Source: Mesorhizobium opportunistum WSM2075 (GTDB taxonomy: Bacteria > Pseudomonadota > Alphaproteobacteria > Rhizobiales > Rhizobiaceae). From it: 64,000 bases of DNA. The notes beneath the pieces were generated by a model, which saw only the letters and a program-made list of their open reading frames with translations, was not told where the DNA came from and ran no database searches. Below, one piece after another: positions 17,530 through 26,257 of the stretch. A program made the position numbers and the translations under genes. The DNA lies in contig NC_015675.1 in assembly GCF_000176035.2 (NCBI RefSeq), positions 1,612,001 through 1,676,000 on the forward strand, written 5' to 3'. Position 1 is the first letter of the stretch. Each line of letters begins with the position of its first letter.

Positions 17530-19350
17530 ATGGCTGATCAACCGGAAAAGGACGCCACGGTCCAGCTCGTTGCCGTCGAAGCCAGCAGCCTGCGCGACCA
17601 GGTGGCGACGATCAGGCTGGCACTGGTGGGGTCGCCGGTTCGCAAATGGTTGCTGTGGACGTCTGTCGGCATCATGGCCGTCATCATCGCGACATCGATC
17701 GGCCAGGTCCTGCTCAATCGCTGGAACCAACCCTTCTACGACGCGCTCGCGCGCCGCGACATGGCGGCCTTCGTGCATCAGCTCGTCGTCTTTGCGATGA
17801 TCGCCGGCGGGCTTCTGGTGCTCAATATTGGTCAGACCTGGCTCAATCAGATGATCCGGCTGAAGCTGCGCGAGGCGCTGACGCTGGACCTGATCGACCA
17901 GTGGATGCGGCCGACGCGTGCCTTCAGGCTCGCCAATGCCGGCGCCATCGGCGTCAATCCCGACCAGCGCATGCAGCAGGATGCCGCGCATCTCTCGGAC
18001 CTGTCGACCGATCTCGGCGTCGGTCTCTTACAGTCGCTGATCCTGCTGGTGTCCTTCGTCGGTGTGCTGTGGCAATTGTCGTCGGGCTTCGTCTTCCACG
18101 TCAACGGCTGGTCGCTGGCCATACCGGGCTACATGGTCTGGGCGGCCTTCCTCTATGCCGGCACGGCTTCCTGGCTGAGCTGGCTGGTCGGACGGCCGCT
18201 GATCCGCCTCAACAGCGACCGCTACACACGAGAGGCGGAGCTGCGGTCCTCGATGGTGCGCGTCAACGAGAATGTCGATGCCATCGCGCTTTACCATGGC
18301 GAAGCCGATGCCAAGCGACGGCTCGAACTCGACCTCGGCACGGTGCTGGGCGCCATGCGGCGCATCTATACCGCCCAGATCAACCTGTCCTGGGTGACCG
18401 ACACCTATGGCTGGATCACGGTGGTGGCGCCGATCCTGGTTGCCTCACCGGTCTATTTCTCGGGCGATATCAGCTTTGGCGGGCTGATGATGGCGGTCGG
18501 TGCCTTCAACCAGGTCCATTCTTCGTTGCGATGGTTCATCAACAACATCGGCAGCATCGCCGACTGGCGCGCCACGCTGATGCGCGTCGCCGACTTCCGC
18601 ATCGCGCTCTATGAAACCGATGTGCTGCACGACACCGAAAAGCGTATCGCCTTCGATCAAAATGCCAATGGCAGCCTGACGTTCGAGAAGCTCCAAGTGG
18701 CCTCGCCGGAAGGCTGCACCAAACTCTCCGACCAGCATGTCGAAATCCGCCCCGGCGAGCGCGTCATGATCACCGGCGAACCAGGTGCCGGCAAGACGCT
18801 GTTCTTCCGCGCCATTGCCGGGCTTTGGCCCTGGGGCAGCGGAAAGATCGGCCTGCCGGCTGGAGAAACCCTCATCTTCGTGCCGCGTGTCCCGTACTTG
18901 CCGGCCGGCACGTTGCGCGAGGTGCTCAACCACGCAAACGGGCATGCGCCGGCGAGTGATGCCGAGATTTCGGCTGTATTGGCCGAGGTCGGTCTTGAAC
19001 GGCTGTCGGGGTCGCTCGACCGTGTCGGGCGCTGGGACCATGAGCTGGGCGATGACGAACAGCGCTTGCTGGGCGTGGCCAGGCTCGCCTTGCGGCAGCC
19101 GAAATGGGTGATCATCGACGAAGCGATGGACGCATTCGACGGCCCGTCGCTGCGGCGTGTGCTGGCAATGCTGGAAAAGCACCTGAAGGGAACCGCGATC
19201 ATCAACATCGGGCGCGGCCAGCACAACAACCAATTCTTTCCGCGCGGCTTGACGATCGTCAAGGATCCCGACGCGCCGGCGCTGAAGCCTGTCCATGTCA
19301 GGGCCGGCGCGATCGAACCGCCGCCGGTAGCGGCTCATCGCAAAAAATAG
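17530..19350 (+). CDS. YddA-like ABC transporter (SbmA/BacA-type membrane domain fused to ATPase)
   Basis: A 606-residue fusion: residues about 30-340 form an ABC_membrane_2-type domain with six hydrophobic helices (QPFYDALARRD is a conserved stretch), and about 390-590 form the ATPase. Walker A is GEPGAGKT and Walker B is WVIIDEAMDAFD. The signature region reads ELGDDEQRLLGVARL, a departure from LSxGEQQR. Relatives include YddA and the B12/bleomycin-type transporter family related to SbmA/BacA, which in rhizobia matters for peptide uptake. The substrate cannot be told. AGGGACCTCC precedes the ATG. Confidence 0.88.
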   Translation: MADQPEKDATVQLVAVEASSLRDQVATIRLALVGSPVRKWLLWTSVGIMAVIIATSIGQVLLNRWNQPFYDALARRDMAAFVHQLVVFAMIAGGLLVLNIGQTWLNQMIRLKLREALTLDLIDQWMRPTRAFRLANAGAIGVNPDQRMQQDAAHLSDLSTDLGVGLLQSLILLVSFVGVLWQLSSGFVFHVNGWSLAIPGYMVWAAFLYAGTASWLSWLVGRPLIRLNSDRYTREAELRSSMVRVNENVDAIALYHGEADAKRRLELDLGTVLGAMRRIYTAQINLSWVTDTYGWITVVAPILVASPVYFSGDISFGGLMMAVGAFNQVHSSLRWFINNIGSIADWRATLMRVADFRIALYETDVLHDTEKRIAFDQNANGSLTFEKLQVASPEGCTKLSDQHVEIRPGERVMITGEPGAGKTLFFRAIAGLWPWGSGKIGLPAGETLIFVPRVPYLPAGTLREVLNHANGHAPASDAEISAVLAEVGLERLSGSLDRVGRWDHELGDDEQRLLGVARLALRQPKWVIIDEAMDAFDGPSLRRVLAMLEKHLKGTAIINIGRGQHNNQFFPRGLTIVKDPDAPALKPVHVRAGAIEPPPVAAHRKK

Positions 19351-19435
19351 GCGTTTTCTCCGGTTGCGGGGGCAAAACCTTATTTTGCCGTGATCGCAAT
19401 GGAAGATTTCCTGCAGAAACAACCTGGCATTGGCC

Positions 19436-20239
19436 ATGCTTGATGCGCTGCGCCTGCTTGCTTGCCTTGCCTGCACCCAGGCAACTCCCGTCGGCTCGCC
19501 ACCGGAGGCATTGGCCGTCGACGTCGAGCTGGTGCTGGCGGTCGACATCTCCTTATCGATGGACGAGACGGAGTTCGCCCTGCAACGCGCCGGCTATGTC
19601 GAAGCGCTGCGGCATCCCGACTTCATCCAGGCTGTCCGTTCCGGCAATACAGGCCGGATCGCGATTGCTTATTTCGAATGGGCCGGCACGGTGCGCGATG
19701 ACGCGGTCATCAACTGGCAGGTCATCGACAGCGCCGAGAGCGCCAACCGCTTTGCCGACAAGGTCGCGGCGCGCCCGTTCCGGAGTTTTCGCGGCACCTC
19801 GATTTCGACCGCGCTCGCCTTCGGCGCCGGGCTGTTCGACAGGATGGATTTCGCCGGCGAACGCAGCGTCATCGACATATCGGGCGACGGTCCCAACAAT
19901 ATCGGGCCGCCGGTCACCGCCACGCGCGACGCGGCCATTGCCAAGGGCATAATCATCAACGGTCTGCCGATCCTGATCAAGCCGTCGCCGACCTTCAGCC
20001 ATCTCGACCAGTATTATGCGCAGTGCGTGACCGGCGGGCCTGGTTCCTTCGTGCTGCCGATTTATGCGTCCGCGGAGTTCTCGACGGCGATCCGGCGCAA
20101 GCTGATCCTCGAAGTGAGCGGCATTCAGGACAAGGCCAAGGTCACCCCCATCGAGACGGATGCACCGATCGACTGCCTGCAAGGCGAGCGGGACAGGCGG
20201 TTCCTGTCTGATCCGTATTTCCCGGAACTCGACCGGTAG
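19436..20239 (+). CDS. DUF1194 protein with VWA-like MIDAS
   Basis: A 267-residue protein with a short hydrophobic N-terminus (MLDALRLLACLACTQA) that may be a signal peptide. The MIDAS-like motif VDISLSMDETEF is followed by IAYFEWAG and a GTSISTALAFG loop, all matching DUF1194. The family is of unknown function, probably metal-dependent and extracytoplasmic. A TTG at 19430 is an alternative start. It stands alone 85 bp after the ABC transporter; co-transcription is possible. Confidence 0.83.
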   Translation: MLDALRLLACLACTQATPVGSPPEALAVDVELVLAVDISLSMDETEFALQRAGYVEALRHPDFIQAVRSGNTGRIAIAYFEWAGTVRDDAVINWQVIDSAESANRFADKVAARPFRSFRGTSISTALAFGAGLFDRMDFAGERSVIDISGDGPNNIGPPVTATRDAAIAKGIIINGLPILIKPSPTFSHLDQYYAQCVTGGPGSFVLPIYASAEFSTAIRRKLILEVSGIQDKAKVTPIETDAPIDCLQGERDRRFLSDPYFPELDR

Positions 20240-20268
20240 ATCGTCGGCCGCGCCGGCGCCGCAGCAAA

Positions 20269-21183
20269 TTAGTCGCGAACTTCATCGTAGAGATCGCGAC
20301 GCCAACGCCGGCCATGGACGTAGCCATTGATCAGTTCCGGCAATGAATAGCCAAGCGCTTCCGACGAGCGGTTAGCCATGTAGCCTGCGAAGGCCTCGGG
20401 TATCCGGCCTTTGAGAAGATCGGCGATGATCTGCCGCGTGATCATGAAGGGCGGGACGTGAGGGTAGCAGCGTGCGATATGCGGATGTTTGCCCATCAGG
20501 TCCGCATAGGCTTCGACGTAACCCGCCTTGCGGCCAGAAATCGAATTCTGCGAACTGTGCTTCGTCCAGTCGATATCCCTGGACAATTGCGCGCCGAAGC
20601 GTCTTGCCAGGCGCAGCAACAATTCCCGATCCTGCATCCGGGTGATGTCGCTGTCGTAGCCGCCGATCGCCAGCAAGGCGTCGCGACGGGCCGTTATCGC
20701 AGAGCCGGCGACGAAGGCCGTCTGTGCCACCACCGCTCGCTCCAGCATTGATGGGCTCAGAAAAGCAGTCCGGTTGACGCTGTTGGTGGCTCGGTTTCCC
20801 TTCAGGGAAACGTATGAAGAGAGCAGCACCTGAAGCGCCGGATTGTCATCAAACCATTTCAAGGTCCGTTCGACCCGATGCGGCAAGTAGACGTCGTCCG
20901 AATCAAGGAAGGTCACCACCGGCGCCCGCGCCCGCTCGATGCCAGCATTCCTGGCGGCGTTGGCGCCCCGCCATTTCGCGCCGACATAGATCAGCCGCGG
21001 ATCGCGAATACGGGCCAGCGCCGCCTCCGTACCATCGGTGGAGCCGTCGTCGACGACGATATGCTCAAGCCTAGGCATGCTCTGGGAAAGCACGCTTTCG
21101 ACGGCGCGCAACACTTTGTCGCGTCGATTGTGGGTCGGCGTGATGACCGTGATGAGGGGAGAGCGCTCCGTTTTCGCGGTCAT
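20269..21183 (-). CDS. Family 2 glycosyltransferase
   Basis: A 304-residue protein with the GT-A fold signatures: ITVITPTHNRRDKVLRAVESVL, HIVVDDGSTDGTE, GANAARNAGIERA and the metal/nucleotide-sugar motif TFLDSDDVYLPHRVE. A C-terminal region without membrane helices suggests a soluble or peripherally attached enzyme adding sugars to a polysaccharide. No polysaccharide cluster is near, so acceptor and donor are unknown. It converges on the DUF1194 gene with a 29-bp gap. Confidence 0.9.
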   Translation of the reverse strand: MTAKTERSPLITVITPTHNRRDKVLRAVESVLSQSMPRLEHIVVDDGSTDGTEAALARIRDPRLIYVGAKWRGANAARNAGIERARAPVVTFLDSDDVYLPHRVERTLKWFDDNPALQVLLSSYVSLKGNRATNSVNRTAFLSPSMLERAVVAQTAFVAGSAITARRDALLAIGGYDSDITRMQDRELLLRLARRFGAQLSRDIDWTKHSSQNSISGRKAGYVEAYADLMGKHPHIARCYPHVPPFMITRQIIADLLKGRIPEAFAGYMANRSSEALGYSLPELINGYVHGRRWRRDLYDEVRD

Positions 21184-21404
21184 GGCGCGTCAGCCGCTTC
21201 CCGCGCAAATGTGCGCTTCCTGTCCGGTCTATCGATCTTCAGGATGGTCGAATGGATCGGACTCCCCCCTCCGTGACTCCTCGGTCGTGTTTGGCGGAAG
21301 CTATAAAAAACAGCCGCTCCTGTCACGCGTCGTGCAACGGTACAATCGCGCGCGAGACGACGAATTGGTGCGGCGCGCGGTTCAAATGCAACACCGTCGC
21401 CCTC

Positions 21405-21464
21405 CAGTCTTCCCGTGAATCAGTCTTCCGCGAATCAGTCCTCCCGGGAATCAATCTTGCGAAG
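21405..21464. repeat. 15/16-bp tandem repeat, three copies plus remnant
   Basis: CAGTCTTCCCGTGAAT (21405-21420), CAGTCTTCCGCGAAT (21421-21435) and CAGTCCTCCCGGGAAT (21436-21451) are adjacent, followed by the decayed CAATCTTGCGAAG. Confidence 0.88.
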
Positions 21465-21556
21465 ATGGCCAAACCCGGAGCGGAATTGCATGCATTCCTT
21501 TACGTCAGACGTAATCGCATCGCCGCCGGAGCTTGGGCAGATTGTCCTAGAGACGG

Positions 21557-21598
21557 AGCATGATCCGAAGGCCGCTTCACACCTTTCGGCATCATGCT
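21557..21598. repeat. Degenerate palindrome of the ATGATC-CCGAA type
   Basis: AGCATGATCCGAAGG (from 21557) and CCTTTCGGCATCATGCT (to 21598) are complementary with two one-base bulges. The same sequence theme occurs at 22610-22657. It lies about 45 bp upstream of the DUF1330 gene. Confidence 0.65.
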
Positions 21599-21643
21599 CT
21601 AGCGAGGCCTGCTGATCGGCTTCGATCCGAAGGGAGTAAGATC

Positions 21644-21964
21644 ATGACCGCCTACGCCGTTGCCCATATGCGCCAAGCTACAATGGGTCCGCAGATTGTC
21701 GAATATCTGCACAAGATCGATGCCACGCTGGAGCCCTTCGGCGGCCGGTTCCTGGTCCATGGCAGCGATGTCGAGGTGATAGAGAACGACTGGCAGGGTC
21801 ACCTCATCGTCATCGAATTCCCCGACAGGGAGCATGTGCGCGGCTGGTATAACTCGCCGGCCTATCAGGCGATCCTCGCCCTGCGGACCGACAATTCGCA
21901 ATCCGACGTCGTCTTCGTCGACGGTGTCGAACATCCGCACAAGGCCACCGACGTCCTGGACTAG
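21644..21964 (+). CDS. DUF1330 family protein
   Basis: A 106-residue ferredoxin-like-fold protein starting MTAYAVAHMRQATMGPQIVEYLHKIDATL, with the conserved GGRFLVHGSDVEVIE and VIEFPDREHVRGWYNSPAYQAI segments of DUF1330 (dimeric alpha/beta-barrel group). Function unknown; the fold suggests binding or breakdown of a small molecule. AAGGGAG stands 7 nt before the ATG. It converges on metW with 12 bp between stops. Confidence 0.9.
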   Translation: MTAYAVAHMRQATMGPQIVEYLHKIDATLEPFGGRFLVHGSDVEVIENDWQGHLIVIEFPDREHVRGWYNSPAYQAILALRTDNSQSDVVFVDGVEHPHKATDVLD

Positions 21965-21976
21965 ATGCGTGGTGCC

Positions 21977-22591
21977 TTATCGTTTCAGCAGGAACACCGC
22001 CTGCTGGCCGAAGAAGTTCCAGAACCACCAGGGCATCGACAGGCCGATCTTCTGACCGTTGGCGTCGAGCGCGGTTGCCTTTTCCACCGTCGCGCCGAGC
22101 TCTTCGCACAGATTGACGAAGTCGCGGATGGTGCAGAAGTGGATGTTGGGCGTGTCGTACCAGGAATAGGGCAGGTCCGAGGTCACCGGCATGCGGCCCT
22201 TGACGAACAGCGACAGCCGCACCCGCCAATGGCCGAAATTGGGGAAGGACACAATCGCCCGGTTGCCGATCCGGAGCAATTCGTCGAGCACTAGCTTCGG
22301 GTTGCGGGTGGCCTGCAAGGTCTGCGACAGGACGACGAAGTCAAAACCCTTGTCGGGATAGAATTCGAGATCCTTGTCGGCATCGCCCTGGATGACCGAG
22401 AGGCCGCGCGCCACGCATTCGTTGACGCCACGCTGCGACAACTCAAGACCGCGGCCGTCGACCTGCTTGGTGTCCTGCAGCAATTCGAGCAGCGAACCGT
22501 CGCCCGAACCGACGTCGAGCACCCGCGACTGCGGCGGGATCAGGTTGGCGACGACCTCGAGGTCGACGCGCTGGTTGCCGTTGACGCTCAT
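21977..22591 (-). CDS. metW: Methionine biosynthesis protein MetW
   Basis: A 204-residue methyltransferase-like protein starting MSVNGNQRVDLEVVANLIPPQSRVLDVGSGDGSLLELL, with the SAM-binding loop DVGSGDG and the MetW motifs QGDADKDLEFYPDKGFDFVVLSQTLQATRNP and SFPNFGHWRVR. MetW works with MetX in homoserine acylation in several bacteria. It lies 58 bp downstream of metX, and the gap is occupied by a palindrome. The frame stays open well upstream; the ATG at 22591 gives the family start. Confidence 0.93.
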   Translation of the reverse strand: MSVNGNQRVDLEVVANLIPPQSRVLDVGSGDGSLLELLQDTKQVDGRGLELSQRGVNECVARGLSVIQGDADKDLEFYPDKGFDFVVLSQTLQATRNPKLVLDELLRIGNRAIVSFPNFGHWRVRLSLFVKGRMPVTSDLPYSWYDTPNIHFCTIRDFVNLCEELGATVEKATALDANGQKIGLSMPWWFWNFFGQQAVFLLKR

Positions 22592-22609
22592 GATGTCGCC
22601 CCTTGCCTG

Positions 22610-22657
22610 GCGCATGATCCCGATCCGAAAAGTCTGCAACTTTTCGGGGTCATGCGC
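22610..22657. repeat. 48-bp palindrome at the metX/metW junction
   Basis: GCGCATGATCCCGATCCGAAAAG and its near complement CTTTTCGGGGTCATGCGC (ending at 22657) form a long hairpin around TCTGCAA. The right arm overlaps the last codons and stop of metX (22650-22652). It may dampen expression of metW relative to metX or protect the metX message. It is the best-preserved copy of the dispersed palindrome seen here. Confidence 0.85.
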
Positions 22658-23819
22658 TGAGCCCTCTCGCCCTTGCCGCCGAGCCGATGAAGCCGTTGAT
22701 GGCGGCGAACAGTTCCGGTTCGTCGAGCAGGAAGGCGTCGTGGCCGCGATCGGTCTCGATCTCGACGAAGGATACCGAGGCGCCGGCCGCGTTGAGCGCA
22801 TGCACGATCGAGCGGCTCTCCTCGGTCGGAAACAGCCAGTCGCTGGTGAAGGACACCAGGCAGAACCGGGTCTTGGTGCCGGCAAAGGCGTCCGCCAACC
22901 GGCCGCCATGGTCGGCGGCGAGGTCGAAATAGTCCATCGACCGCGTCATGTAGAGATAGGAATTGGCGTCGAAGCGGTCGACGAAGGTCATGCCCTGGTG
23001 TCGCAGATAGCTCTCGATCTGGAAGTCTGCGTCGAAGCCGAAGGTCAGTGCTTCGCGATCCTGCAGGTTGCGGCCGAATTTCCGGTGCAGGGCGGCTTCC
23101 GACAGATAGGTGATGTGGGCGGCCATGCGCGCCACCGCCAGGCCCTTTTCCGGACGCTTGCCGTGCTCGAAATATTTGCCGCCATGCCAGTCCGGGTCGG
23201 CCATGACGGCTTGCCGGCCGACCTCATGGAAGGCGATGTTCTGCGAGGAATGCCGCGCGCCAGTGGCGATCGGCAGCGCCGAGAAGACGCGCTCGGGATA
23301 GCTCGATGCCCATTCCAGCACCTGCATGCCGCCCATCGAGCCGCCGAGCACGCAGAATAGCTTCTCGATGCCGAAATGGTCGATCAGCATCTGCTGCGCG
23401 CGCACCATATCGCGGATGGTGATGATCGGCAGATCGAGCCCGTAGGGCTTGCCGGTGGCTGGGTTGGTCGATGCCGGGCCGGTCGAACCCAGGCAGCCGC
23501 CGATGACGTTGGAGCAGATGACGAAGAAACGGTTGGTGTCGATGATCCGGCCCGGGCCGATCAGGACTTCCCACCAGCCCGGCTTGCCGGTCACCGGATT
23601 GGTGCTGGCGACATGCTGGTCGCCGGTCAGCGCATGGCAGACGAGGATGGCGTTGGAGCGGGCATCATTCAGCGTGCCATAGGTCTGGTAAGCGATCTGG
23701 AACGGCGACAGCAGCGTGCCGGCGTCGAGCTTGAGCGGCTTGTCGGACCCGAAACGCAACACCGGGCTCGACGGATTGTCGAACTCGCTGTTGGTCTTTC
23801 CTGCGCGCAGAGCGGCCAT
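22650..23819 (-). CDS. metX: Homoserine O-acyltransferase MetX
   Basis: A 389-residue alpha/beta hydrolase. The nucleophile is Ser161 in [13 protein letters not shown]; the Asp and His of the triad lie in TSDWLFP and [24 protein letters not shown] and the KPYGLDLP stretch are MetX-specific. It acylates homoserine at the start of methionine synthesis. The frame is open upstream into the SAM-II aptamer, but the ATG at 23819 with AAGAGAGA before it is correct. Expression is evidently attenuated by the riboswitch and terminator upstream, and metW follows in the same operon. Confidence 0.96.
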   Translation of the reverse strand: MAALRAGKTNSEFDNPSSPVLRFGSDKPLKLDAGTLLSPFQIAYQTYGTLNDARSNAILVCHALTGDQHVASTNPVTGKPGWWEVLIGPGRIIDTNRFFVICSNVIGGCLGSTGPASTNPATGKPYGLDLPIITIRDMVRAQQMLIDHFGIEKLFCVLGGSMGGMQVLEWASSYPERVFSALPIATGARHSSQNIAFHEVGRQAVMADPDWHGGKYFEHGKRPEKGLAVARMAAHITYLSEAALHRKFGRNLQDREALTFGFDADFQIESYLRHQGMTFVDRFDANSYLYMTRSMDYFDLAADHGGRLADAFAGTKTRFCLVSFTSDWLFPTEESRSIVHALNAAGASVSFVEIETDRGHDAFLLDEPELFAAINGFIGSAARARGLSA

Positions 23820-23908
23820 CAATTCTCTCTTGTTGCACCGTGCTTTTCTCGGAAATCGCTGCCGATCTCCGCGTCGCCGATGCGTTCGTCCGGCCGGCAG
23901 CGGACAAC

Positions 23909-23940
23909 AAAAAACCGGCATTGCCTTCGCAAAGCCGGTT
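23909..23940 (-). terminator. Intrinsic terminator in the metX leader (riboswitch expression platform)
   Basis: In the leftward transcript AACCGGC, then TTTGC-GAAG-GCAAT, then GCCGGTT form an 11-bp-plus stem with a tetraloop, followed at once by a T run (23916-23909). It lies 14 nt downstream of the SAM-II aptamer and 89 bp before the metX start, as expected for SAM-dependent premature termination. Confidence 0.9.
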
Positions 23941-23954
23941 ACGTCACGCAAACG

Positions 23955-24010
23955 GCCCTTTAGCGAATTGTTTAACGTGGCTGCAAGCCGACCGGCCAAA
24001 TCACCACGGA
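23955..24010 (-). promoter_or_regulatory. SAM-II riboswitch aptamer upstream of metX
   Basis: The leftward transcript reads CGUGG, UGAUUU, a GC-rich loop, UUGCAG, CCACG, UUAAAC and GCUAAAGGG in order. CGUGG (24008-24004) pairs with CCACG (23980-23976), and UGAUUU, UUGCA and GCUAAA are the conserved SAM-II segments that build the pseudoknot. SAM-II controls metA/metX and metZ genes across alphaproteobacteria. Confidence 0.92.
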
Positions 24011-24156
24011 ACTGTCGCTGTCCTTCTAGAACTCGGCTGGCTCGCCGTCAATGCCGGTCCCGGGCCGGCCGCCGGCACCTCTCGACATTGCGGGCCATGG
24101 CTTGTATTTCCGCAGCGGCCTCCAGGTGGAGGCGATTTCGACGGATTTTGCAAAAA

Positions 24157-25266
24157 ATGAACCAGACACCGGATCGGGCACGTCCAACGCCGCGCGCGGG
24201 CATTATGGACATAAACGCCTACGTGCCCGGCAAGAGCACGGCGCCAGCCGGGGTCGCCAAGATCTACAAGCTGTCGTCGAACGAGAACCCGCTCGGTCCG
24301 TCGCCGAAGGCGATCGAGGCCGCGCGGGAGGTTGCGGGAAAGCTCGACGTCTACCCCGATGGCACGGCGAGGCGGCTGCGCGAGGCGATCGCCGAGGTGC
24401 ATGGCCTCAACCCGCAGAACATCATCTGCTCCAACGGTTCCGACGAGATCCTTGGCCTGCTGGCGCAGACCTACCTCGCGCCGGGCGATGAGGCCGTGTT
24501 CACCGAACACGCCTTCATGGTCTACAAGATCTACATCCAGTCGGCAGGTGCCGTGCCGATCGCGGTCAAGGAGACCGACGAGCGCGCCGACATCGATGCG
24601 ATACTGGCCGCAATTACGCCGCGCACGAAGATCGTGTTCCTCGCCAATCCGAACAATCCGACCGGCACCTATGTGCCGTTCCAGGAGGTGCGCCGGCTGC
24701 ATGCCGGCCTGCCGCGCAATGTGCTTCTGGTGCTCGACGCGGCCTATGCCGAATATGTCCGGCGCAACGACTACGAGGCGGGCATCGAGCTGGTCGGCAG
24801 CACCGAGAACGTGGTGATGACGCGCACCTTCTCCAAGATCGGCCTCGGCGGGGCGCGGCTCGGCTGGATGTACGGGCCGATGCATATCGTCGATGCGATC
24901 AACCGCGTGCGCGGCCCTTTCAACGTCAATGCGACTGCGATCGAGGCCGGCATCGCGGCGATCCGAGACCGTGCCCATGTCGAGCGCAGCGTGGCGCATA
25001 ACGAGACCTGGCTCGCCTGGCTGAGCCAGGAGATGACCGGACTTGGGCTGCGGGTGACGCCCAGCGTCGGCAATTTCATCCTCATCCATTTTCCCGACGA
25101 CCAGAAGCATTCCGCGGCGGCGGCCGACGACTACCTGACGGCGCGCGGCTATATTTTGCGGCGCGTTTCCGGCTACGGCTTTCCCAACGCGCTGCGCATG
25201 ACCGTCGGCACCGAAGAGGCCAATCGCGGCGTTGTCGCCGCGCTCACGACATTCCTGAAAAGCTAG
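24157..25266 (+). CDS. hisC: Histidinol-phosphate aminotransferase
   Basis: A 369-residue class I/II aminotransferase. [14 protein letters not shown] is the HisC start motif, NPNNPTG binds the substrate carboxylate, and the PLP lysine is Lys227 in [16 protein letters not shown]. It makes L-histidinol phosphate from imidazole-acetol phosphate; in alphaproteobacteria next to tyrC it may also transaminate aromatic precursors. tyrC follows after a 55-bp tandem-repeat spacer in the same direction, which supports a shared aromatic role. The ATG at 24157 is chosen as the family start. Confidence 0.93.
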   Translation: MNQTPDRARPTPRAGIMDINAYVPGKSTAPAGVAKIYKLSSNENPLGPSPKAIEAAREVAGKLDVYPDGTARRLREAIAEVHGLNPQNIICSNGSDEILGLLAQTYLAPGDEAVFTEHAFMVYKIYIQSAGAVPIAVKETDERADIDAILAAITPRTKIVFLANPNNPTGTYVPFQEVRRLHAGLPRNVLLVLDAAYAEYVRRNDYEAGIELVGSTENVVMTRTFSKIGLGGARLGWMYGPMHIVDAINRVRGPFNVNATAIEAGIAAIRDRAHVERSVAHNETWLAWLSQEMTGLGLRVTPSVGNFILIHFPDDQKHSAAAADDYLTARGYILRRVSGYGFPNALRMTVGTEEANRGVVAALTTFLKS

Positions 25267-25318
25267 AACGCCGAAAAGCCAGAACGCCTGAAAAGCTGGA
25301 ACGCCCAGAGCTGGAAAC
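25254..25318 (+). repeat. 16/17-bp tandem repeat filling the hisC-tyrC gap
   Basis: CCTGAAAAGCTAGAACG (25254-25270), CCGAAAAGCCAGAACG (25271-25286) and CCTGAAAAGCTGGAACG (25287-25303) are followed by a decayed fourth unit. The first copy contains the last codons and the TAG stop of hisC (25264-25266). Confidence 0.9.
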
Positions 25319-25321
25319 ACC

Positions 25322-26257
25322 ATGACATCACCGATGTTTGAAAAGATCGCGCTGGTCGGCATCGGCCTGATCGGCTCGTCGCTGGCCCGCGTCATTCGCC
25401 GCGAGGGTCTTGCCAGCCATGTCGCCATCTCGACCCGCAGCGCCGCGACACTGGCGCGAGCTGAAGAGCTTGGGCTCGGCTCCTCCTACACCACGGATGC
25501 GAAAGAAGCTGTTCGCGACGCCGATCTGGTCATCGTCTCGGTACCCGTCGGCTCATCGGGCGCGGTCGCCGAGGAAATCGCGCCGGCGCTGAAAAAGGGC
25601 GCGATCCTCACCGATGTCGGCTCGACCAAGGCCTCTGTCATCGCGCAGATGCAGCCGCATGTGCCTGATGGCGTCCACTTCATTCCCGGACACCCGCTGG
25701 CCGGTACCGAAAAATCGGGGCCGGACGCCGGGTTTGCCGACCTGTTCGACAATCGCTGGTGCATTTTCACGCCGCTGCCGGATACCGATCCGGACGCAAT
25801 GGAGAAGCTGTCGGAATTCTGGCGCCGCTGCGGCGCCAACATCGACACGATGGACCCCCAGCATCACGACATGACGCTGGCCATCGTCTCGCATTTGCCG
25901 CACATCATCGCCTACAACATCGTCGGTACCGCCGACGATCTGGAATCGGTGACCAAGACGGAAGTAATCAAATATTCCGCCTCCGGTTTTCGCGACTTCA
26001 CGCGCCTCGCCGCCTCCGACCCGACCATGTGGCGGGACGTCTGCCTGCACAACAAGGACGCCATTCTCGAAATGCTGGCGCGGTTCTCGGAAGATTTGGC
26101 GTTCCTGCAGCGGGCGATCCGCTGGGGCGACGGCGACAAGCTCTTCGACCTGTTCACCCGCACGCGCGCCGTGCGCCGCTCGATCATCGAGGCCGGCCAG
26201 GATATCGACGCGCCCGATTTCGGCCGCCAGGCGGTCGAGCATCCCGCAAAAAGCTAA
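25322..26257 (+). CDS. tyrC: Prephenate/arogenate dehydrogenase
   Basis: A 311-residue NAD(P)-dependent enzyme with the Rossmann loop GIGLIGSSLAR near residue 14, then GSTKASV, HFIPGHPLAGTEKSGPDAG and SHLPHIIAYNIVG, all characteristic of TyrA/TyrC dehydrogenases. It converts prephenate or arogenate in tyrosine synthesis. No chorismate mutase or ACT domain is fused. Linked to hisC, whose product may supply the transamination step. Its final 4 bp overlap the convergent kinase gene. Confidence 0.93.
   Translation: MTSPMFEKIALVGIGLIGSSLARVIRREGLASHVAISTRSAATLARAEELGLGSSYTTDAKEAVRDADLVIVSVPVGSSGAVAEEIAPALKKGAILTDVGSTKASVIAQMQPHVPDGVHFIPGHPLAGTEKSGPDAGFADLFDNRWCIFTPLPDTDPDAMEKLSEFWRRCGANIDTMDPQHHDMTLAIVSHLPHIIAYNIVGTADDLESVTKTEVIKYSASGFRDFTRLAASDPTMWRDVCLHNKDAILEMLARFSEDLAFLQRAIRWGDGDKLFDLFTRTRAVRRSIIEAGQDIDAPDFGRQAVEHPAKS

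Larger units (their letters stand above)
21184..21643. other. 460-bp non-coding region with two repeat elements
   Basis: Between the divergent glycosyltransferase and DUF1330 genes no coding sequence convinces. It holds a three-copy tandem repeat (21405-21451), a degenerate palindrome (21557-21598) and an AT-rich CTATAAAAAA at 21300-21309 that could belong to a promoter. No RNA gene was recognised. Confidence 0.6.

Noticed and set aside
23820..23999. N-terminal extension of MetX
   Set aside because: The extension runs through the terminator and SAM-II aptamer and does not match the MetX family.
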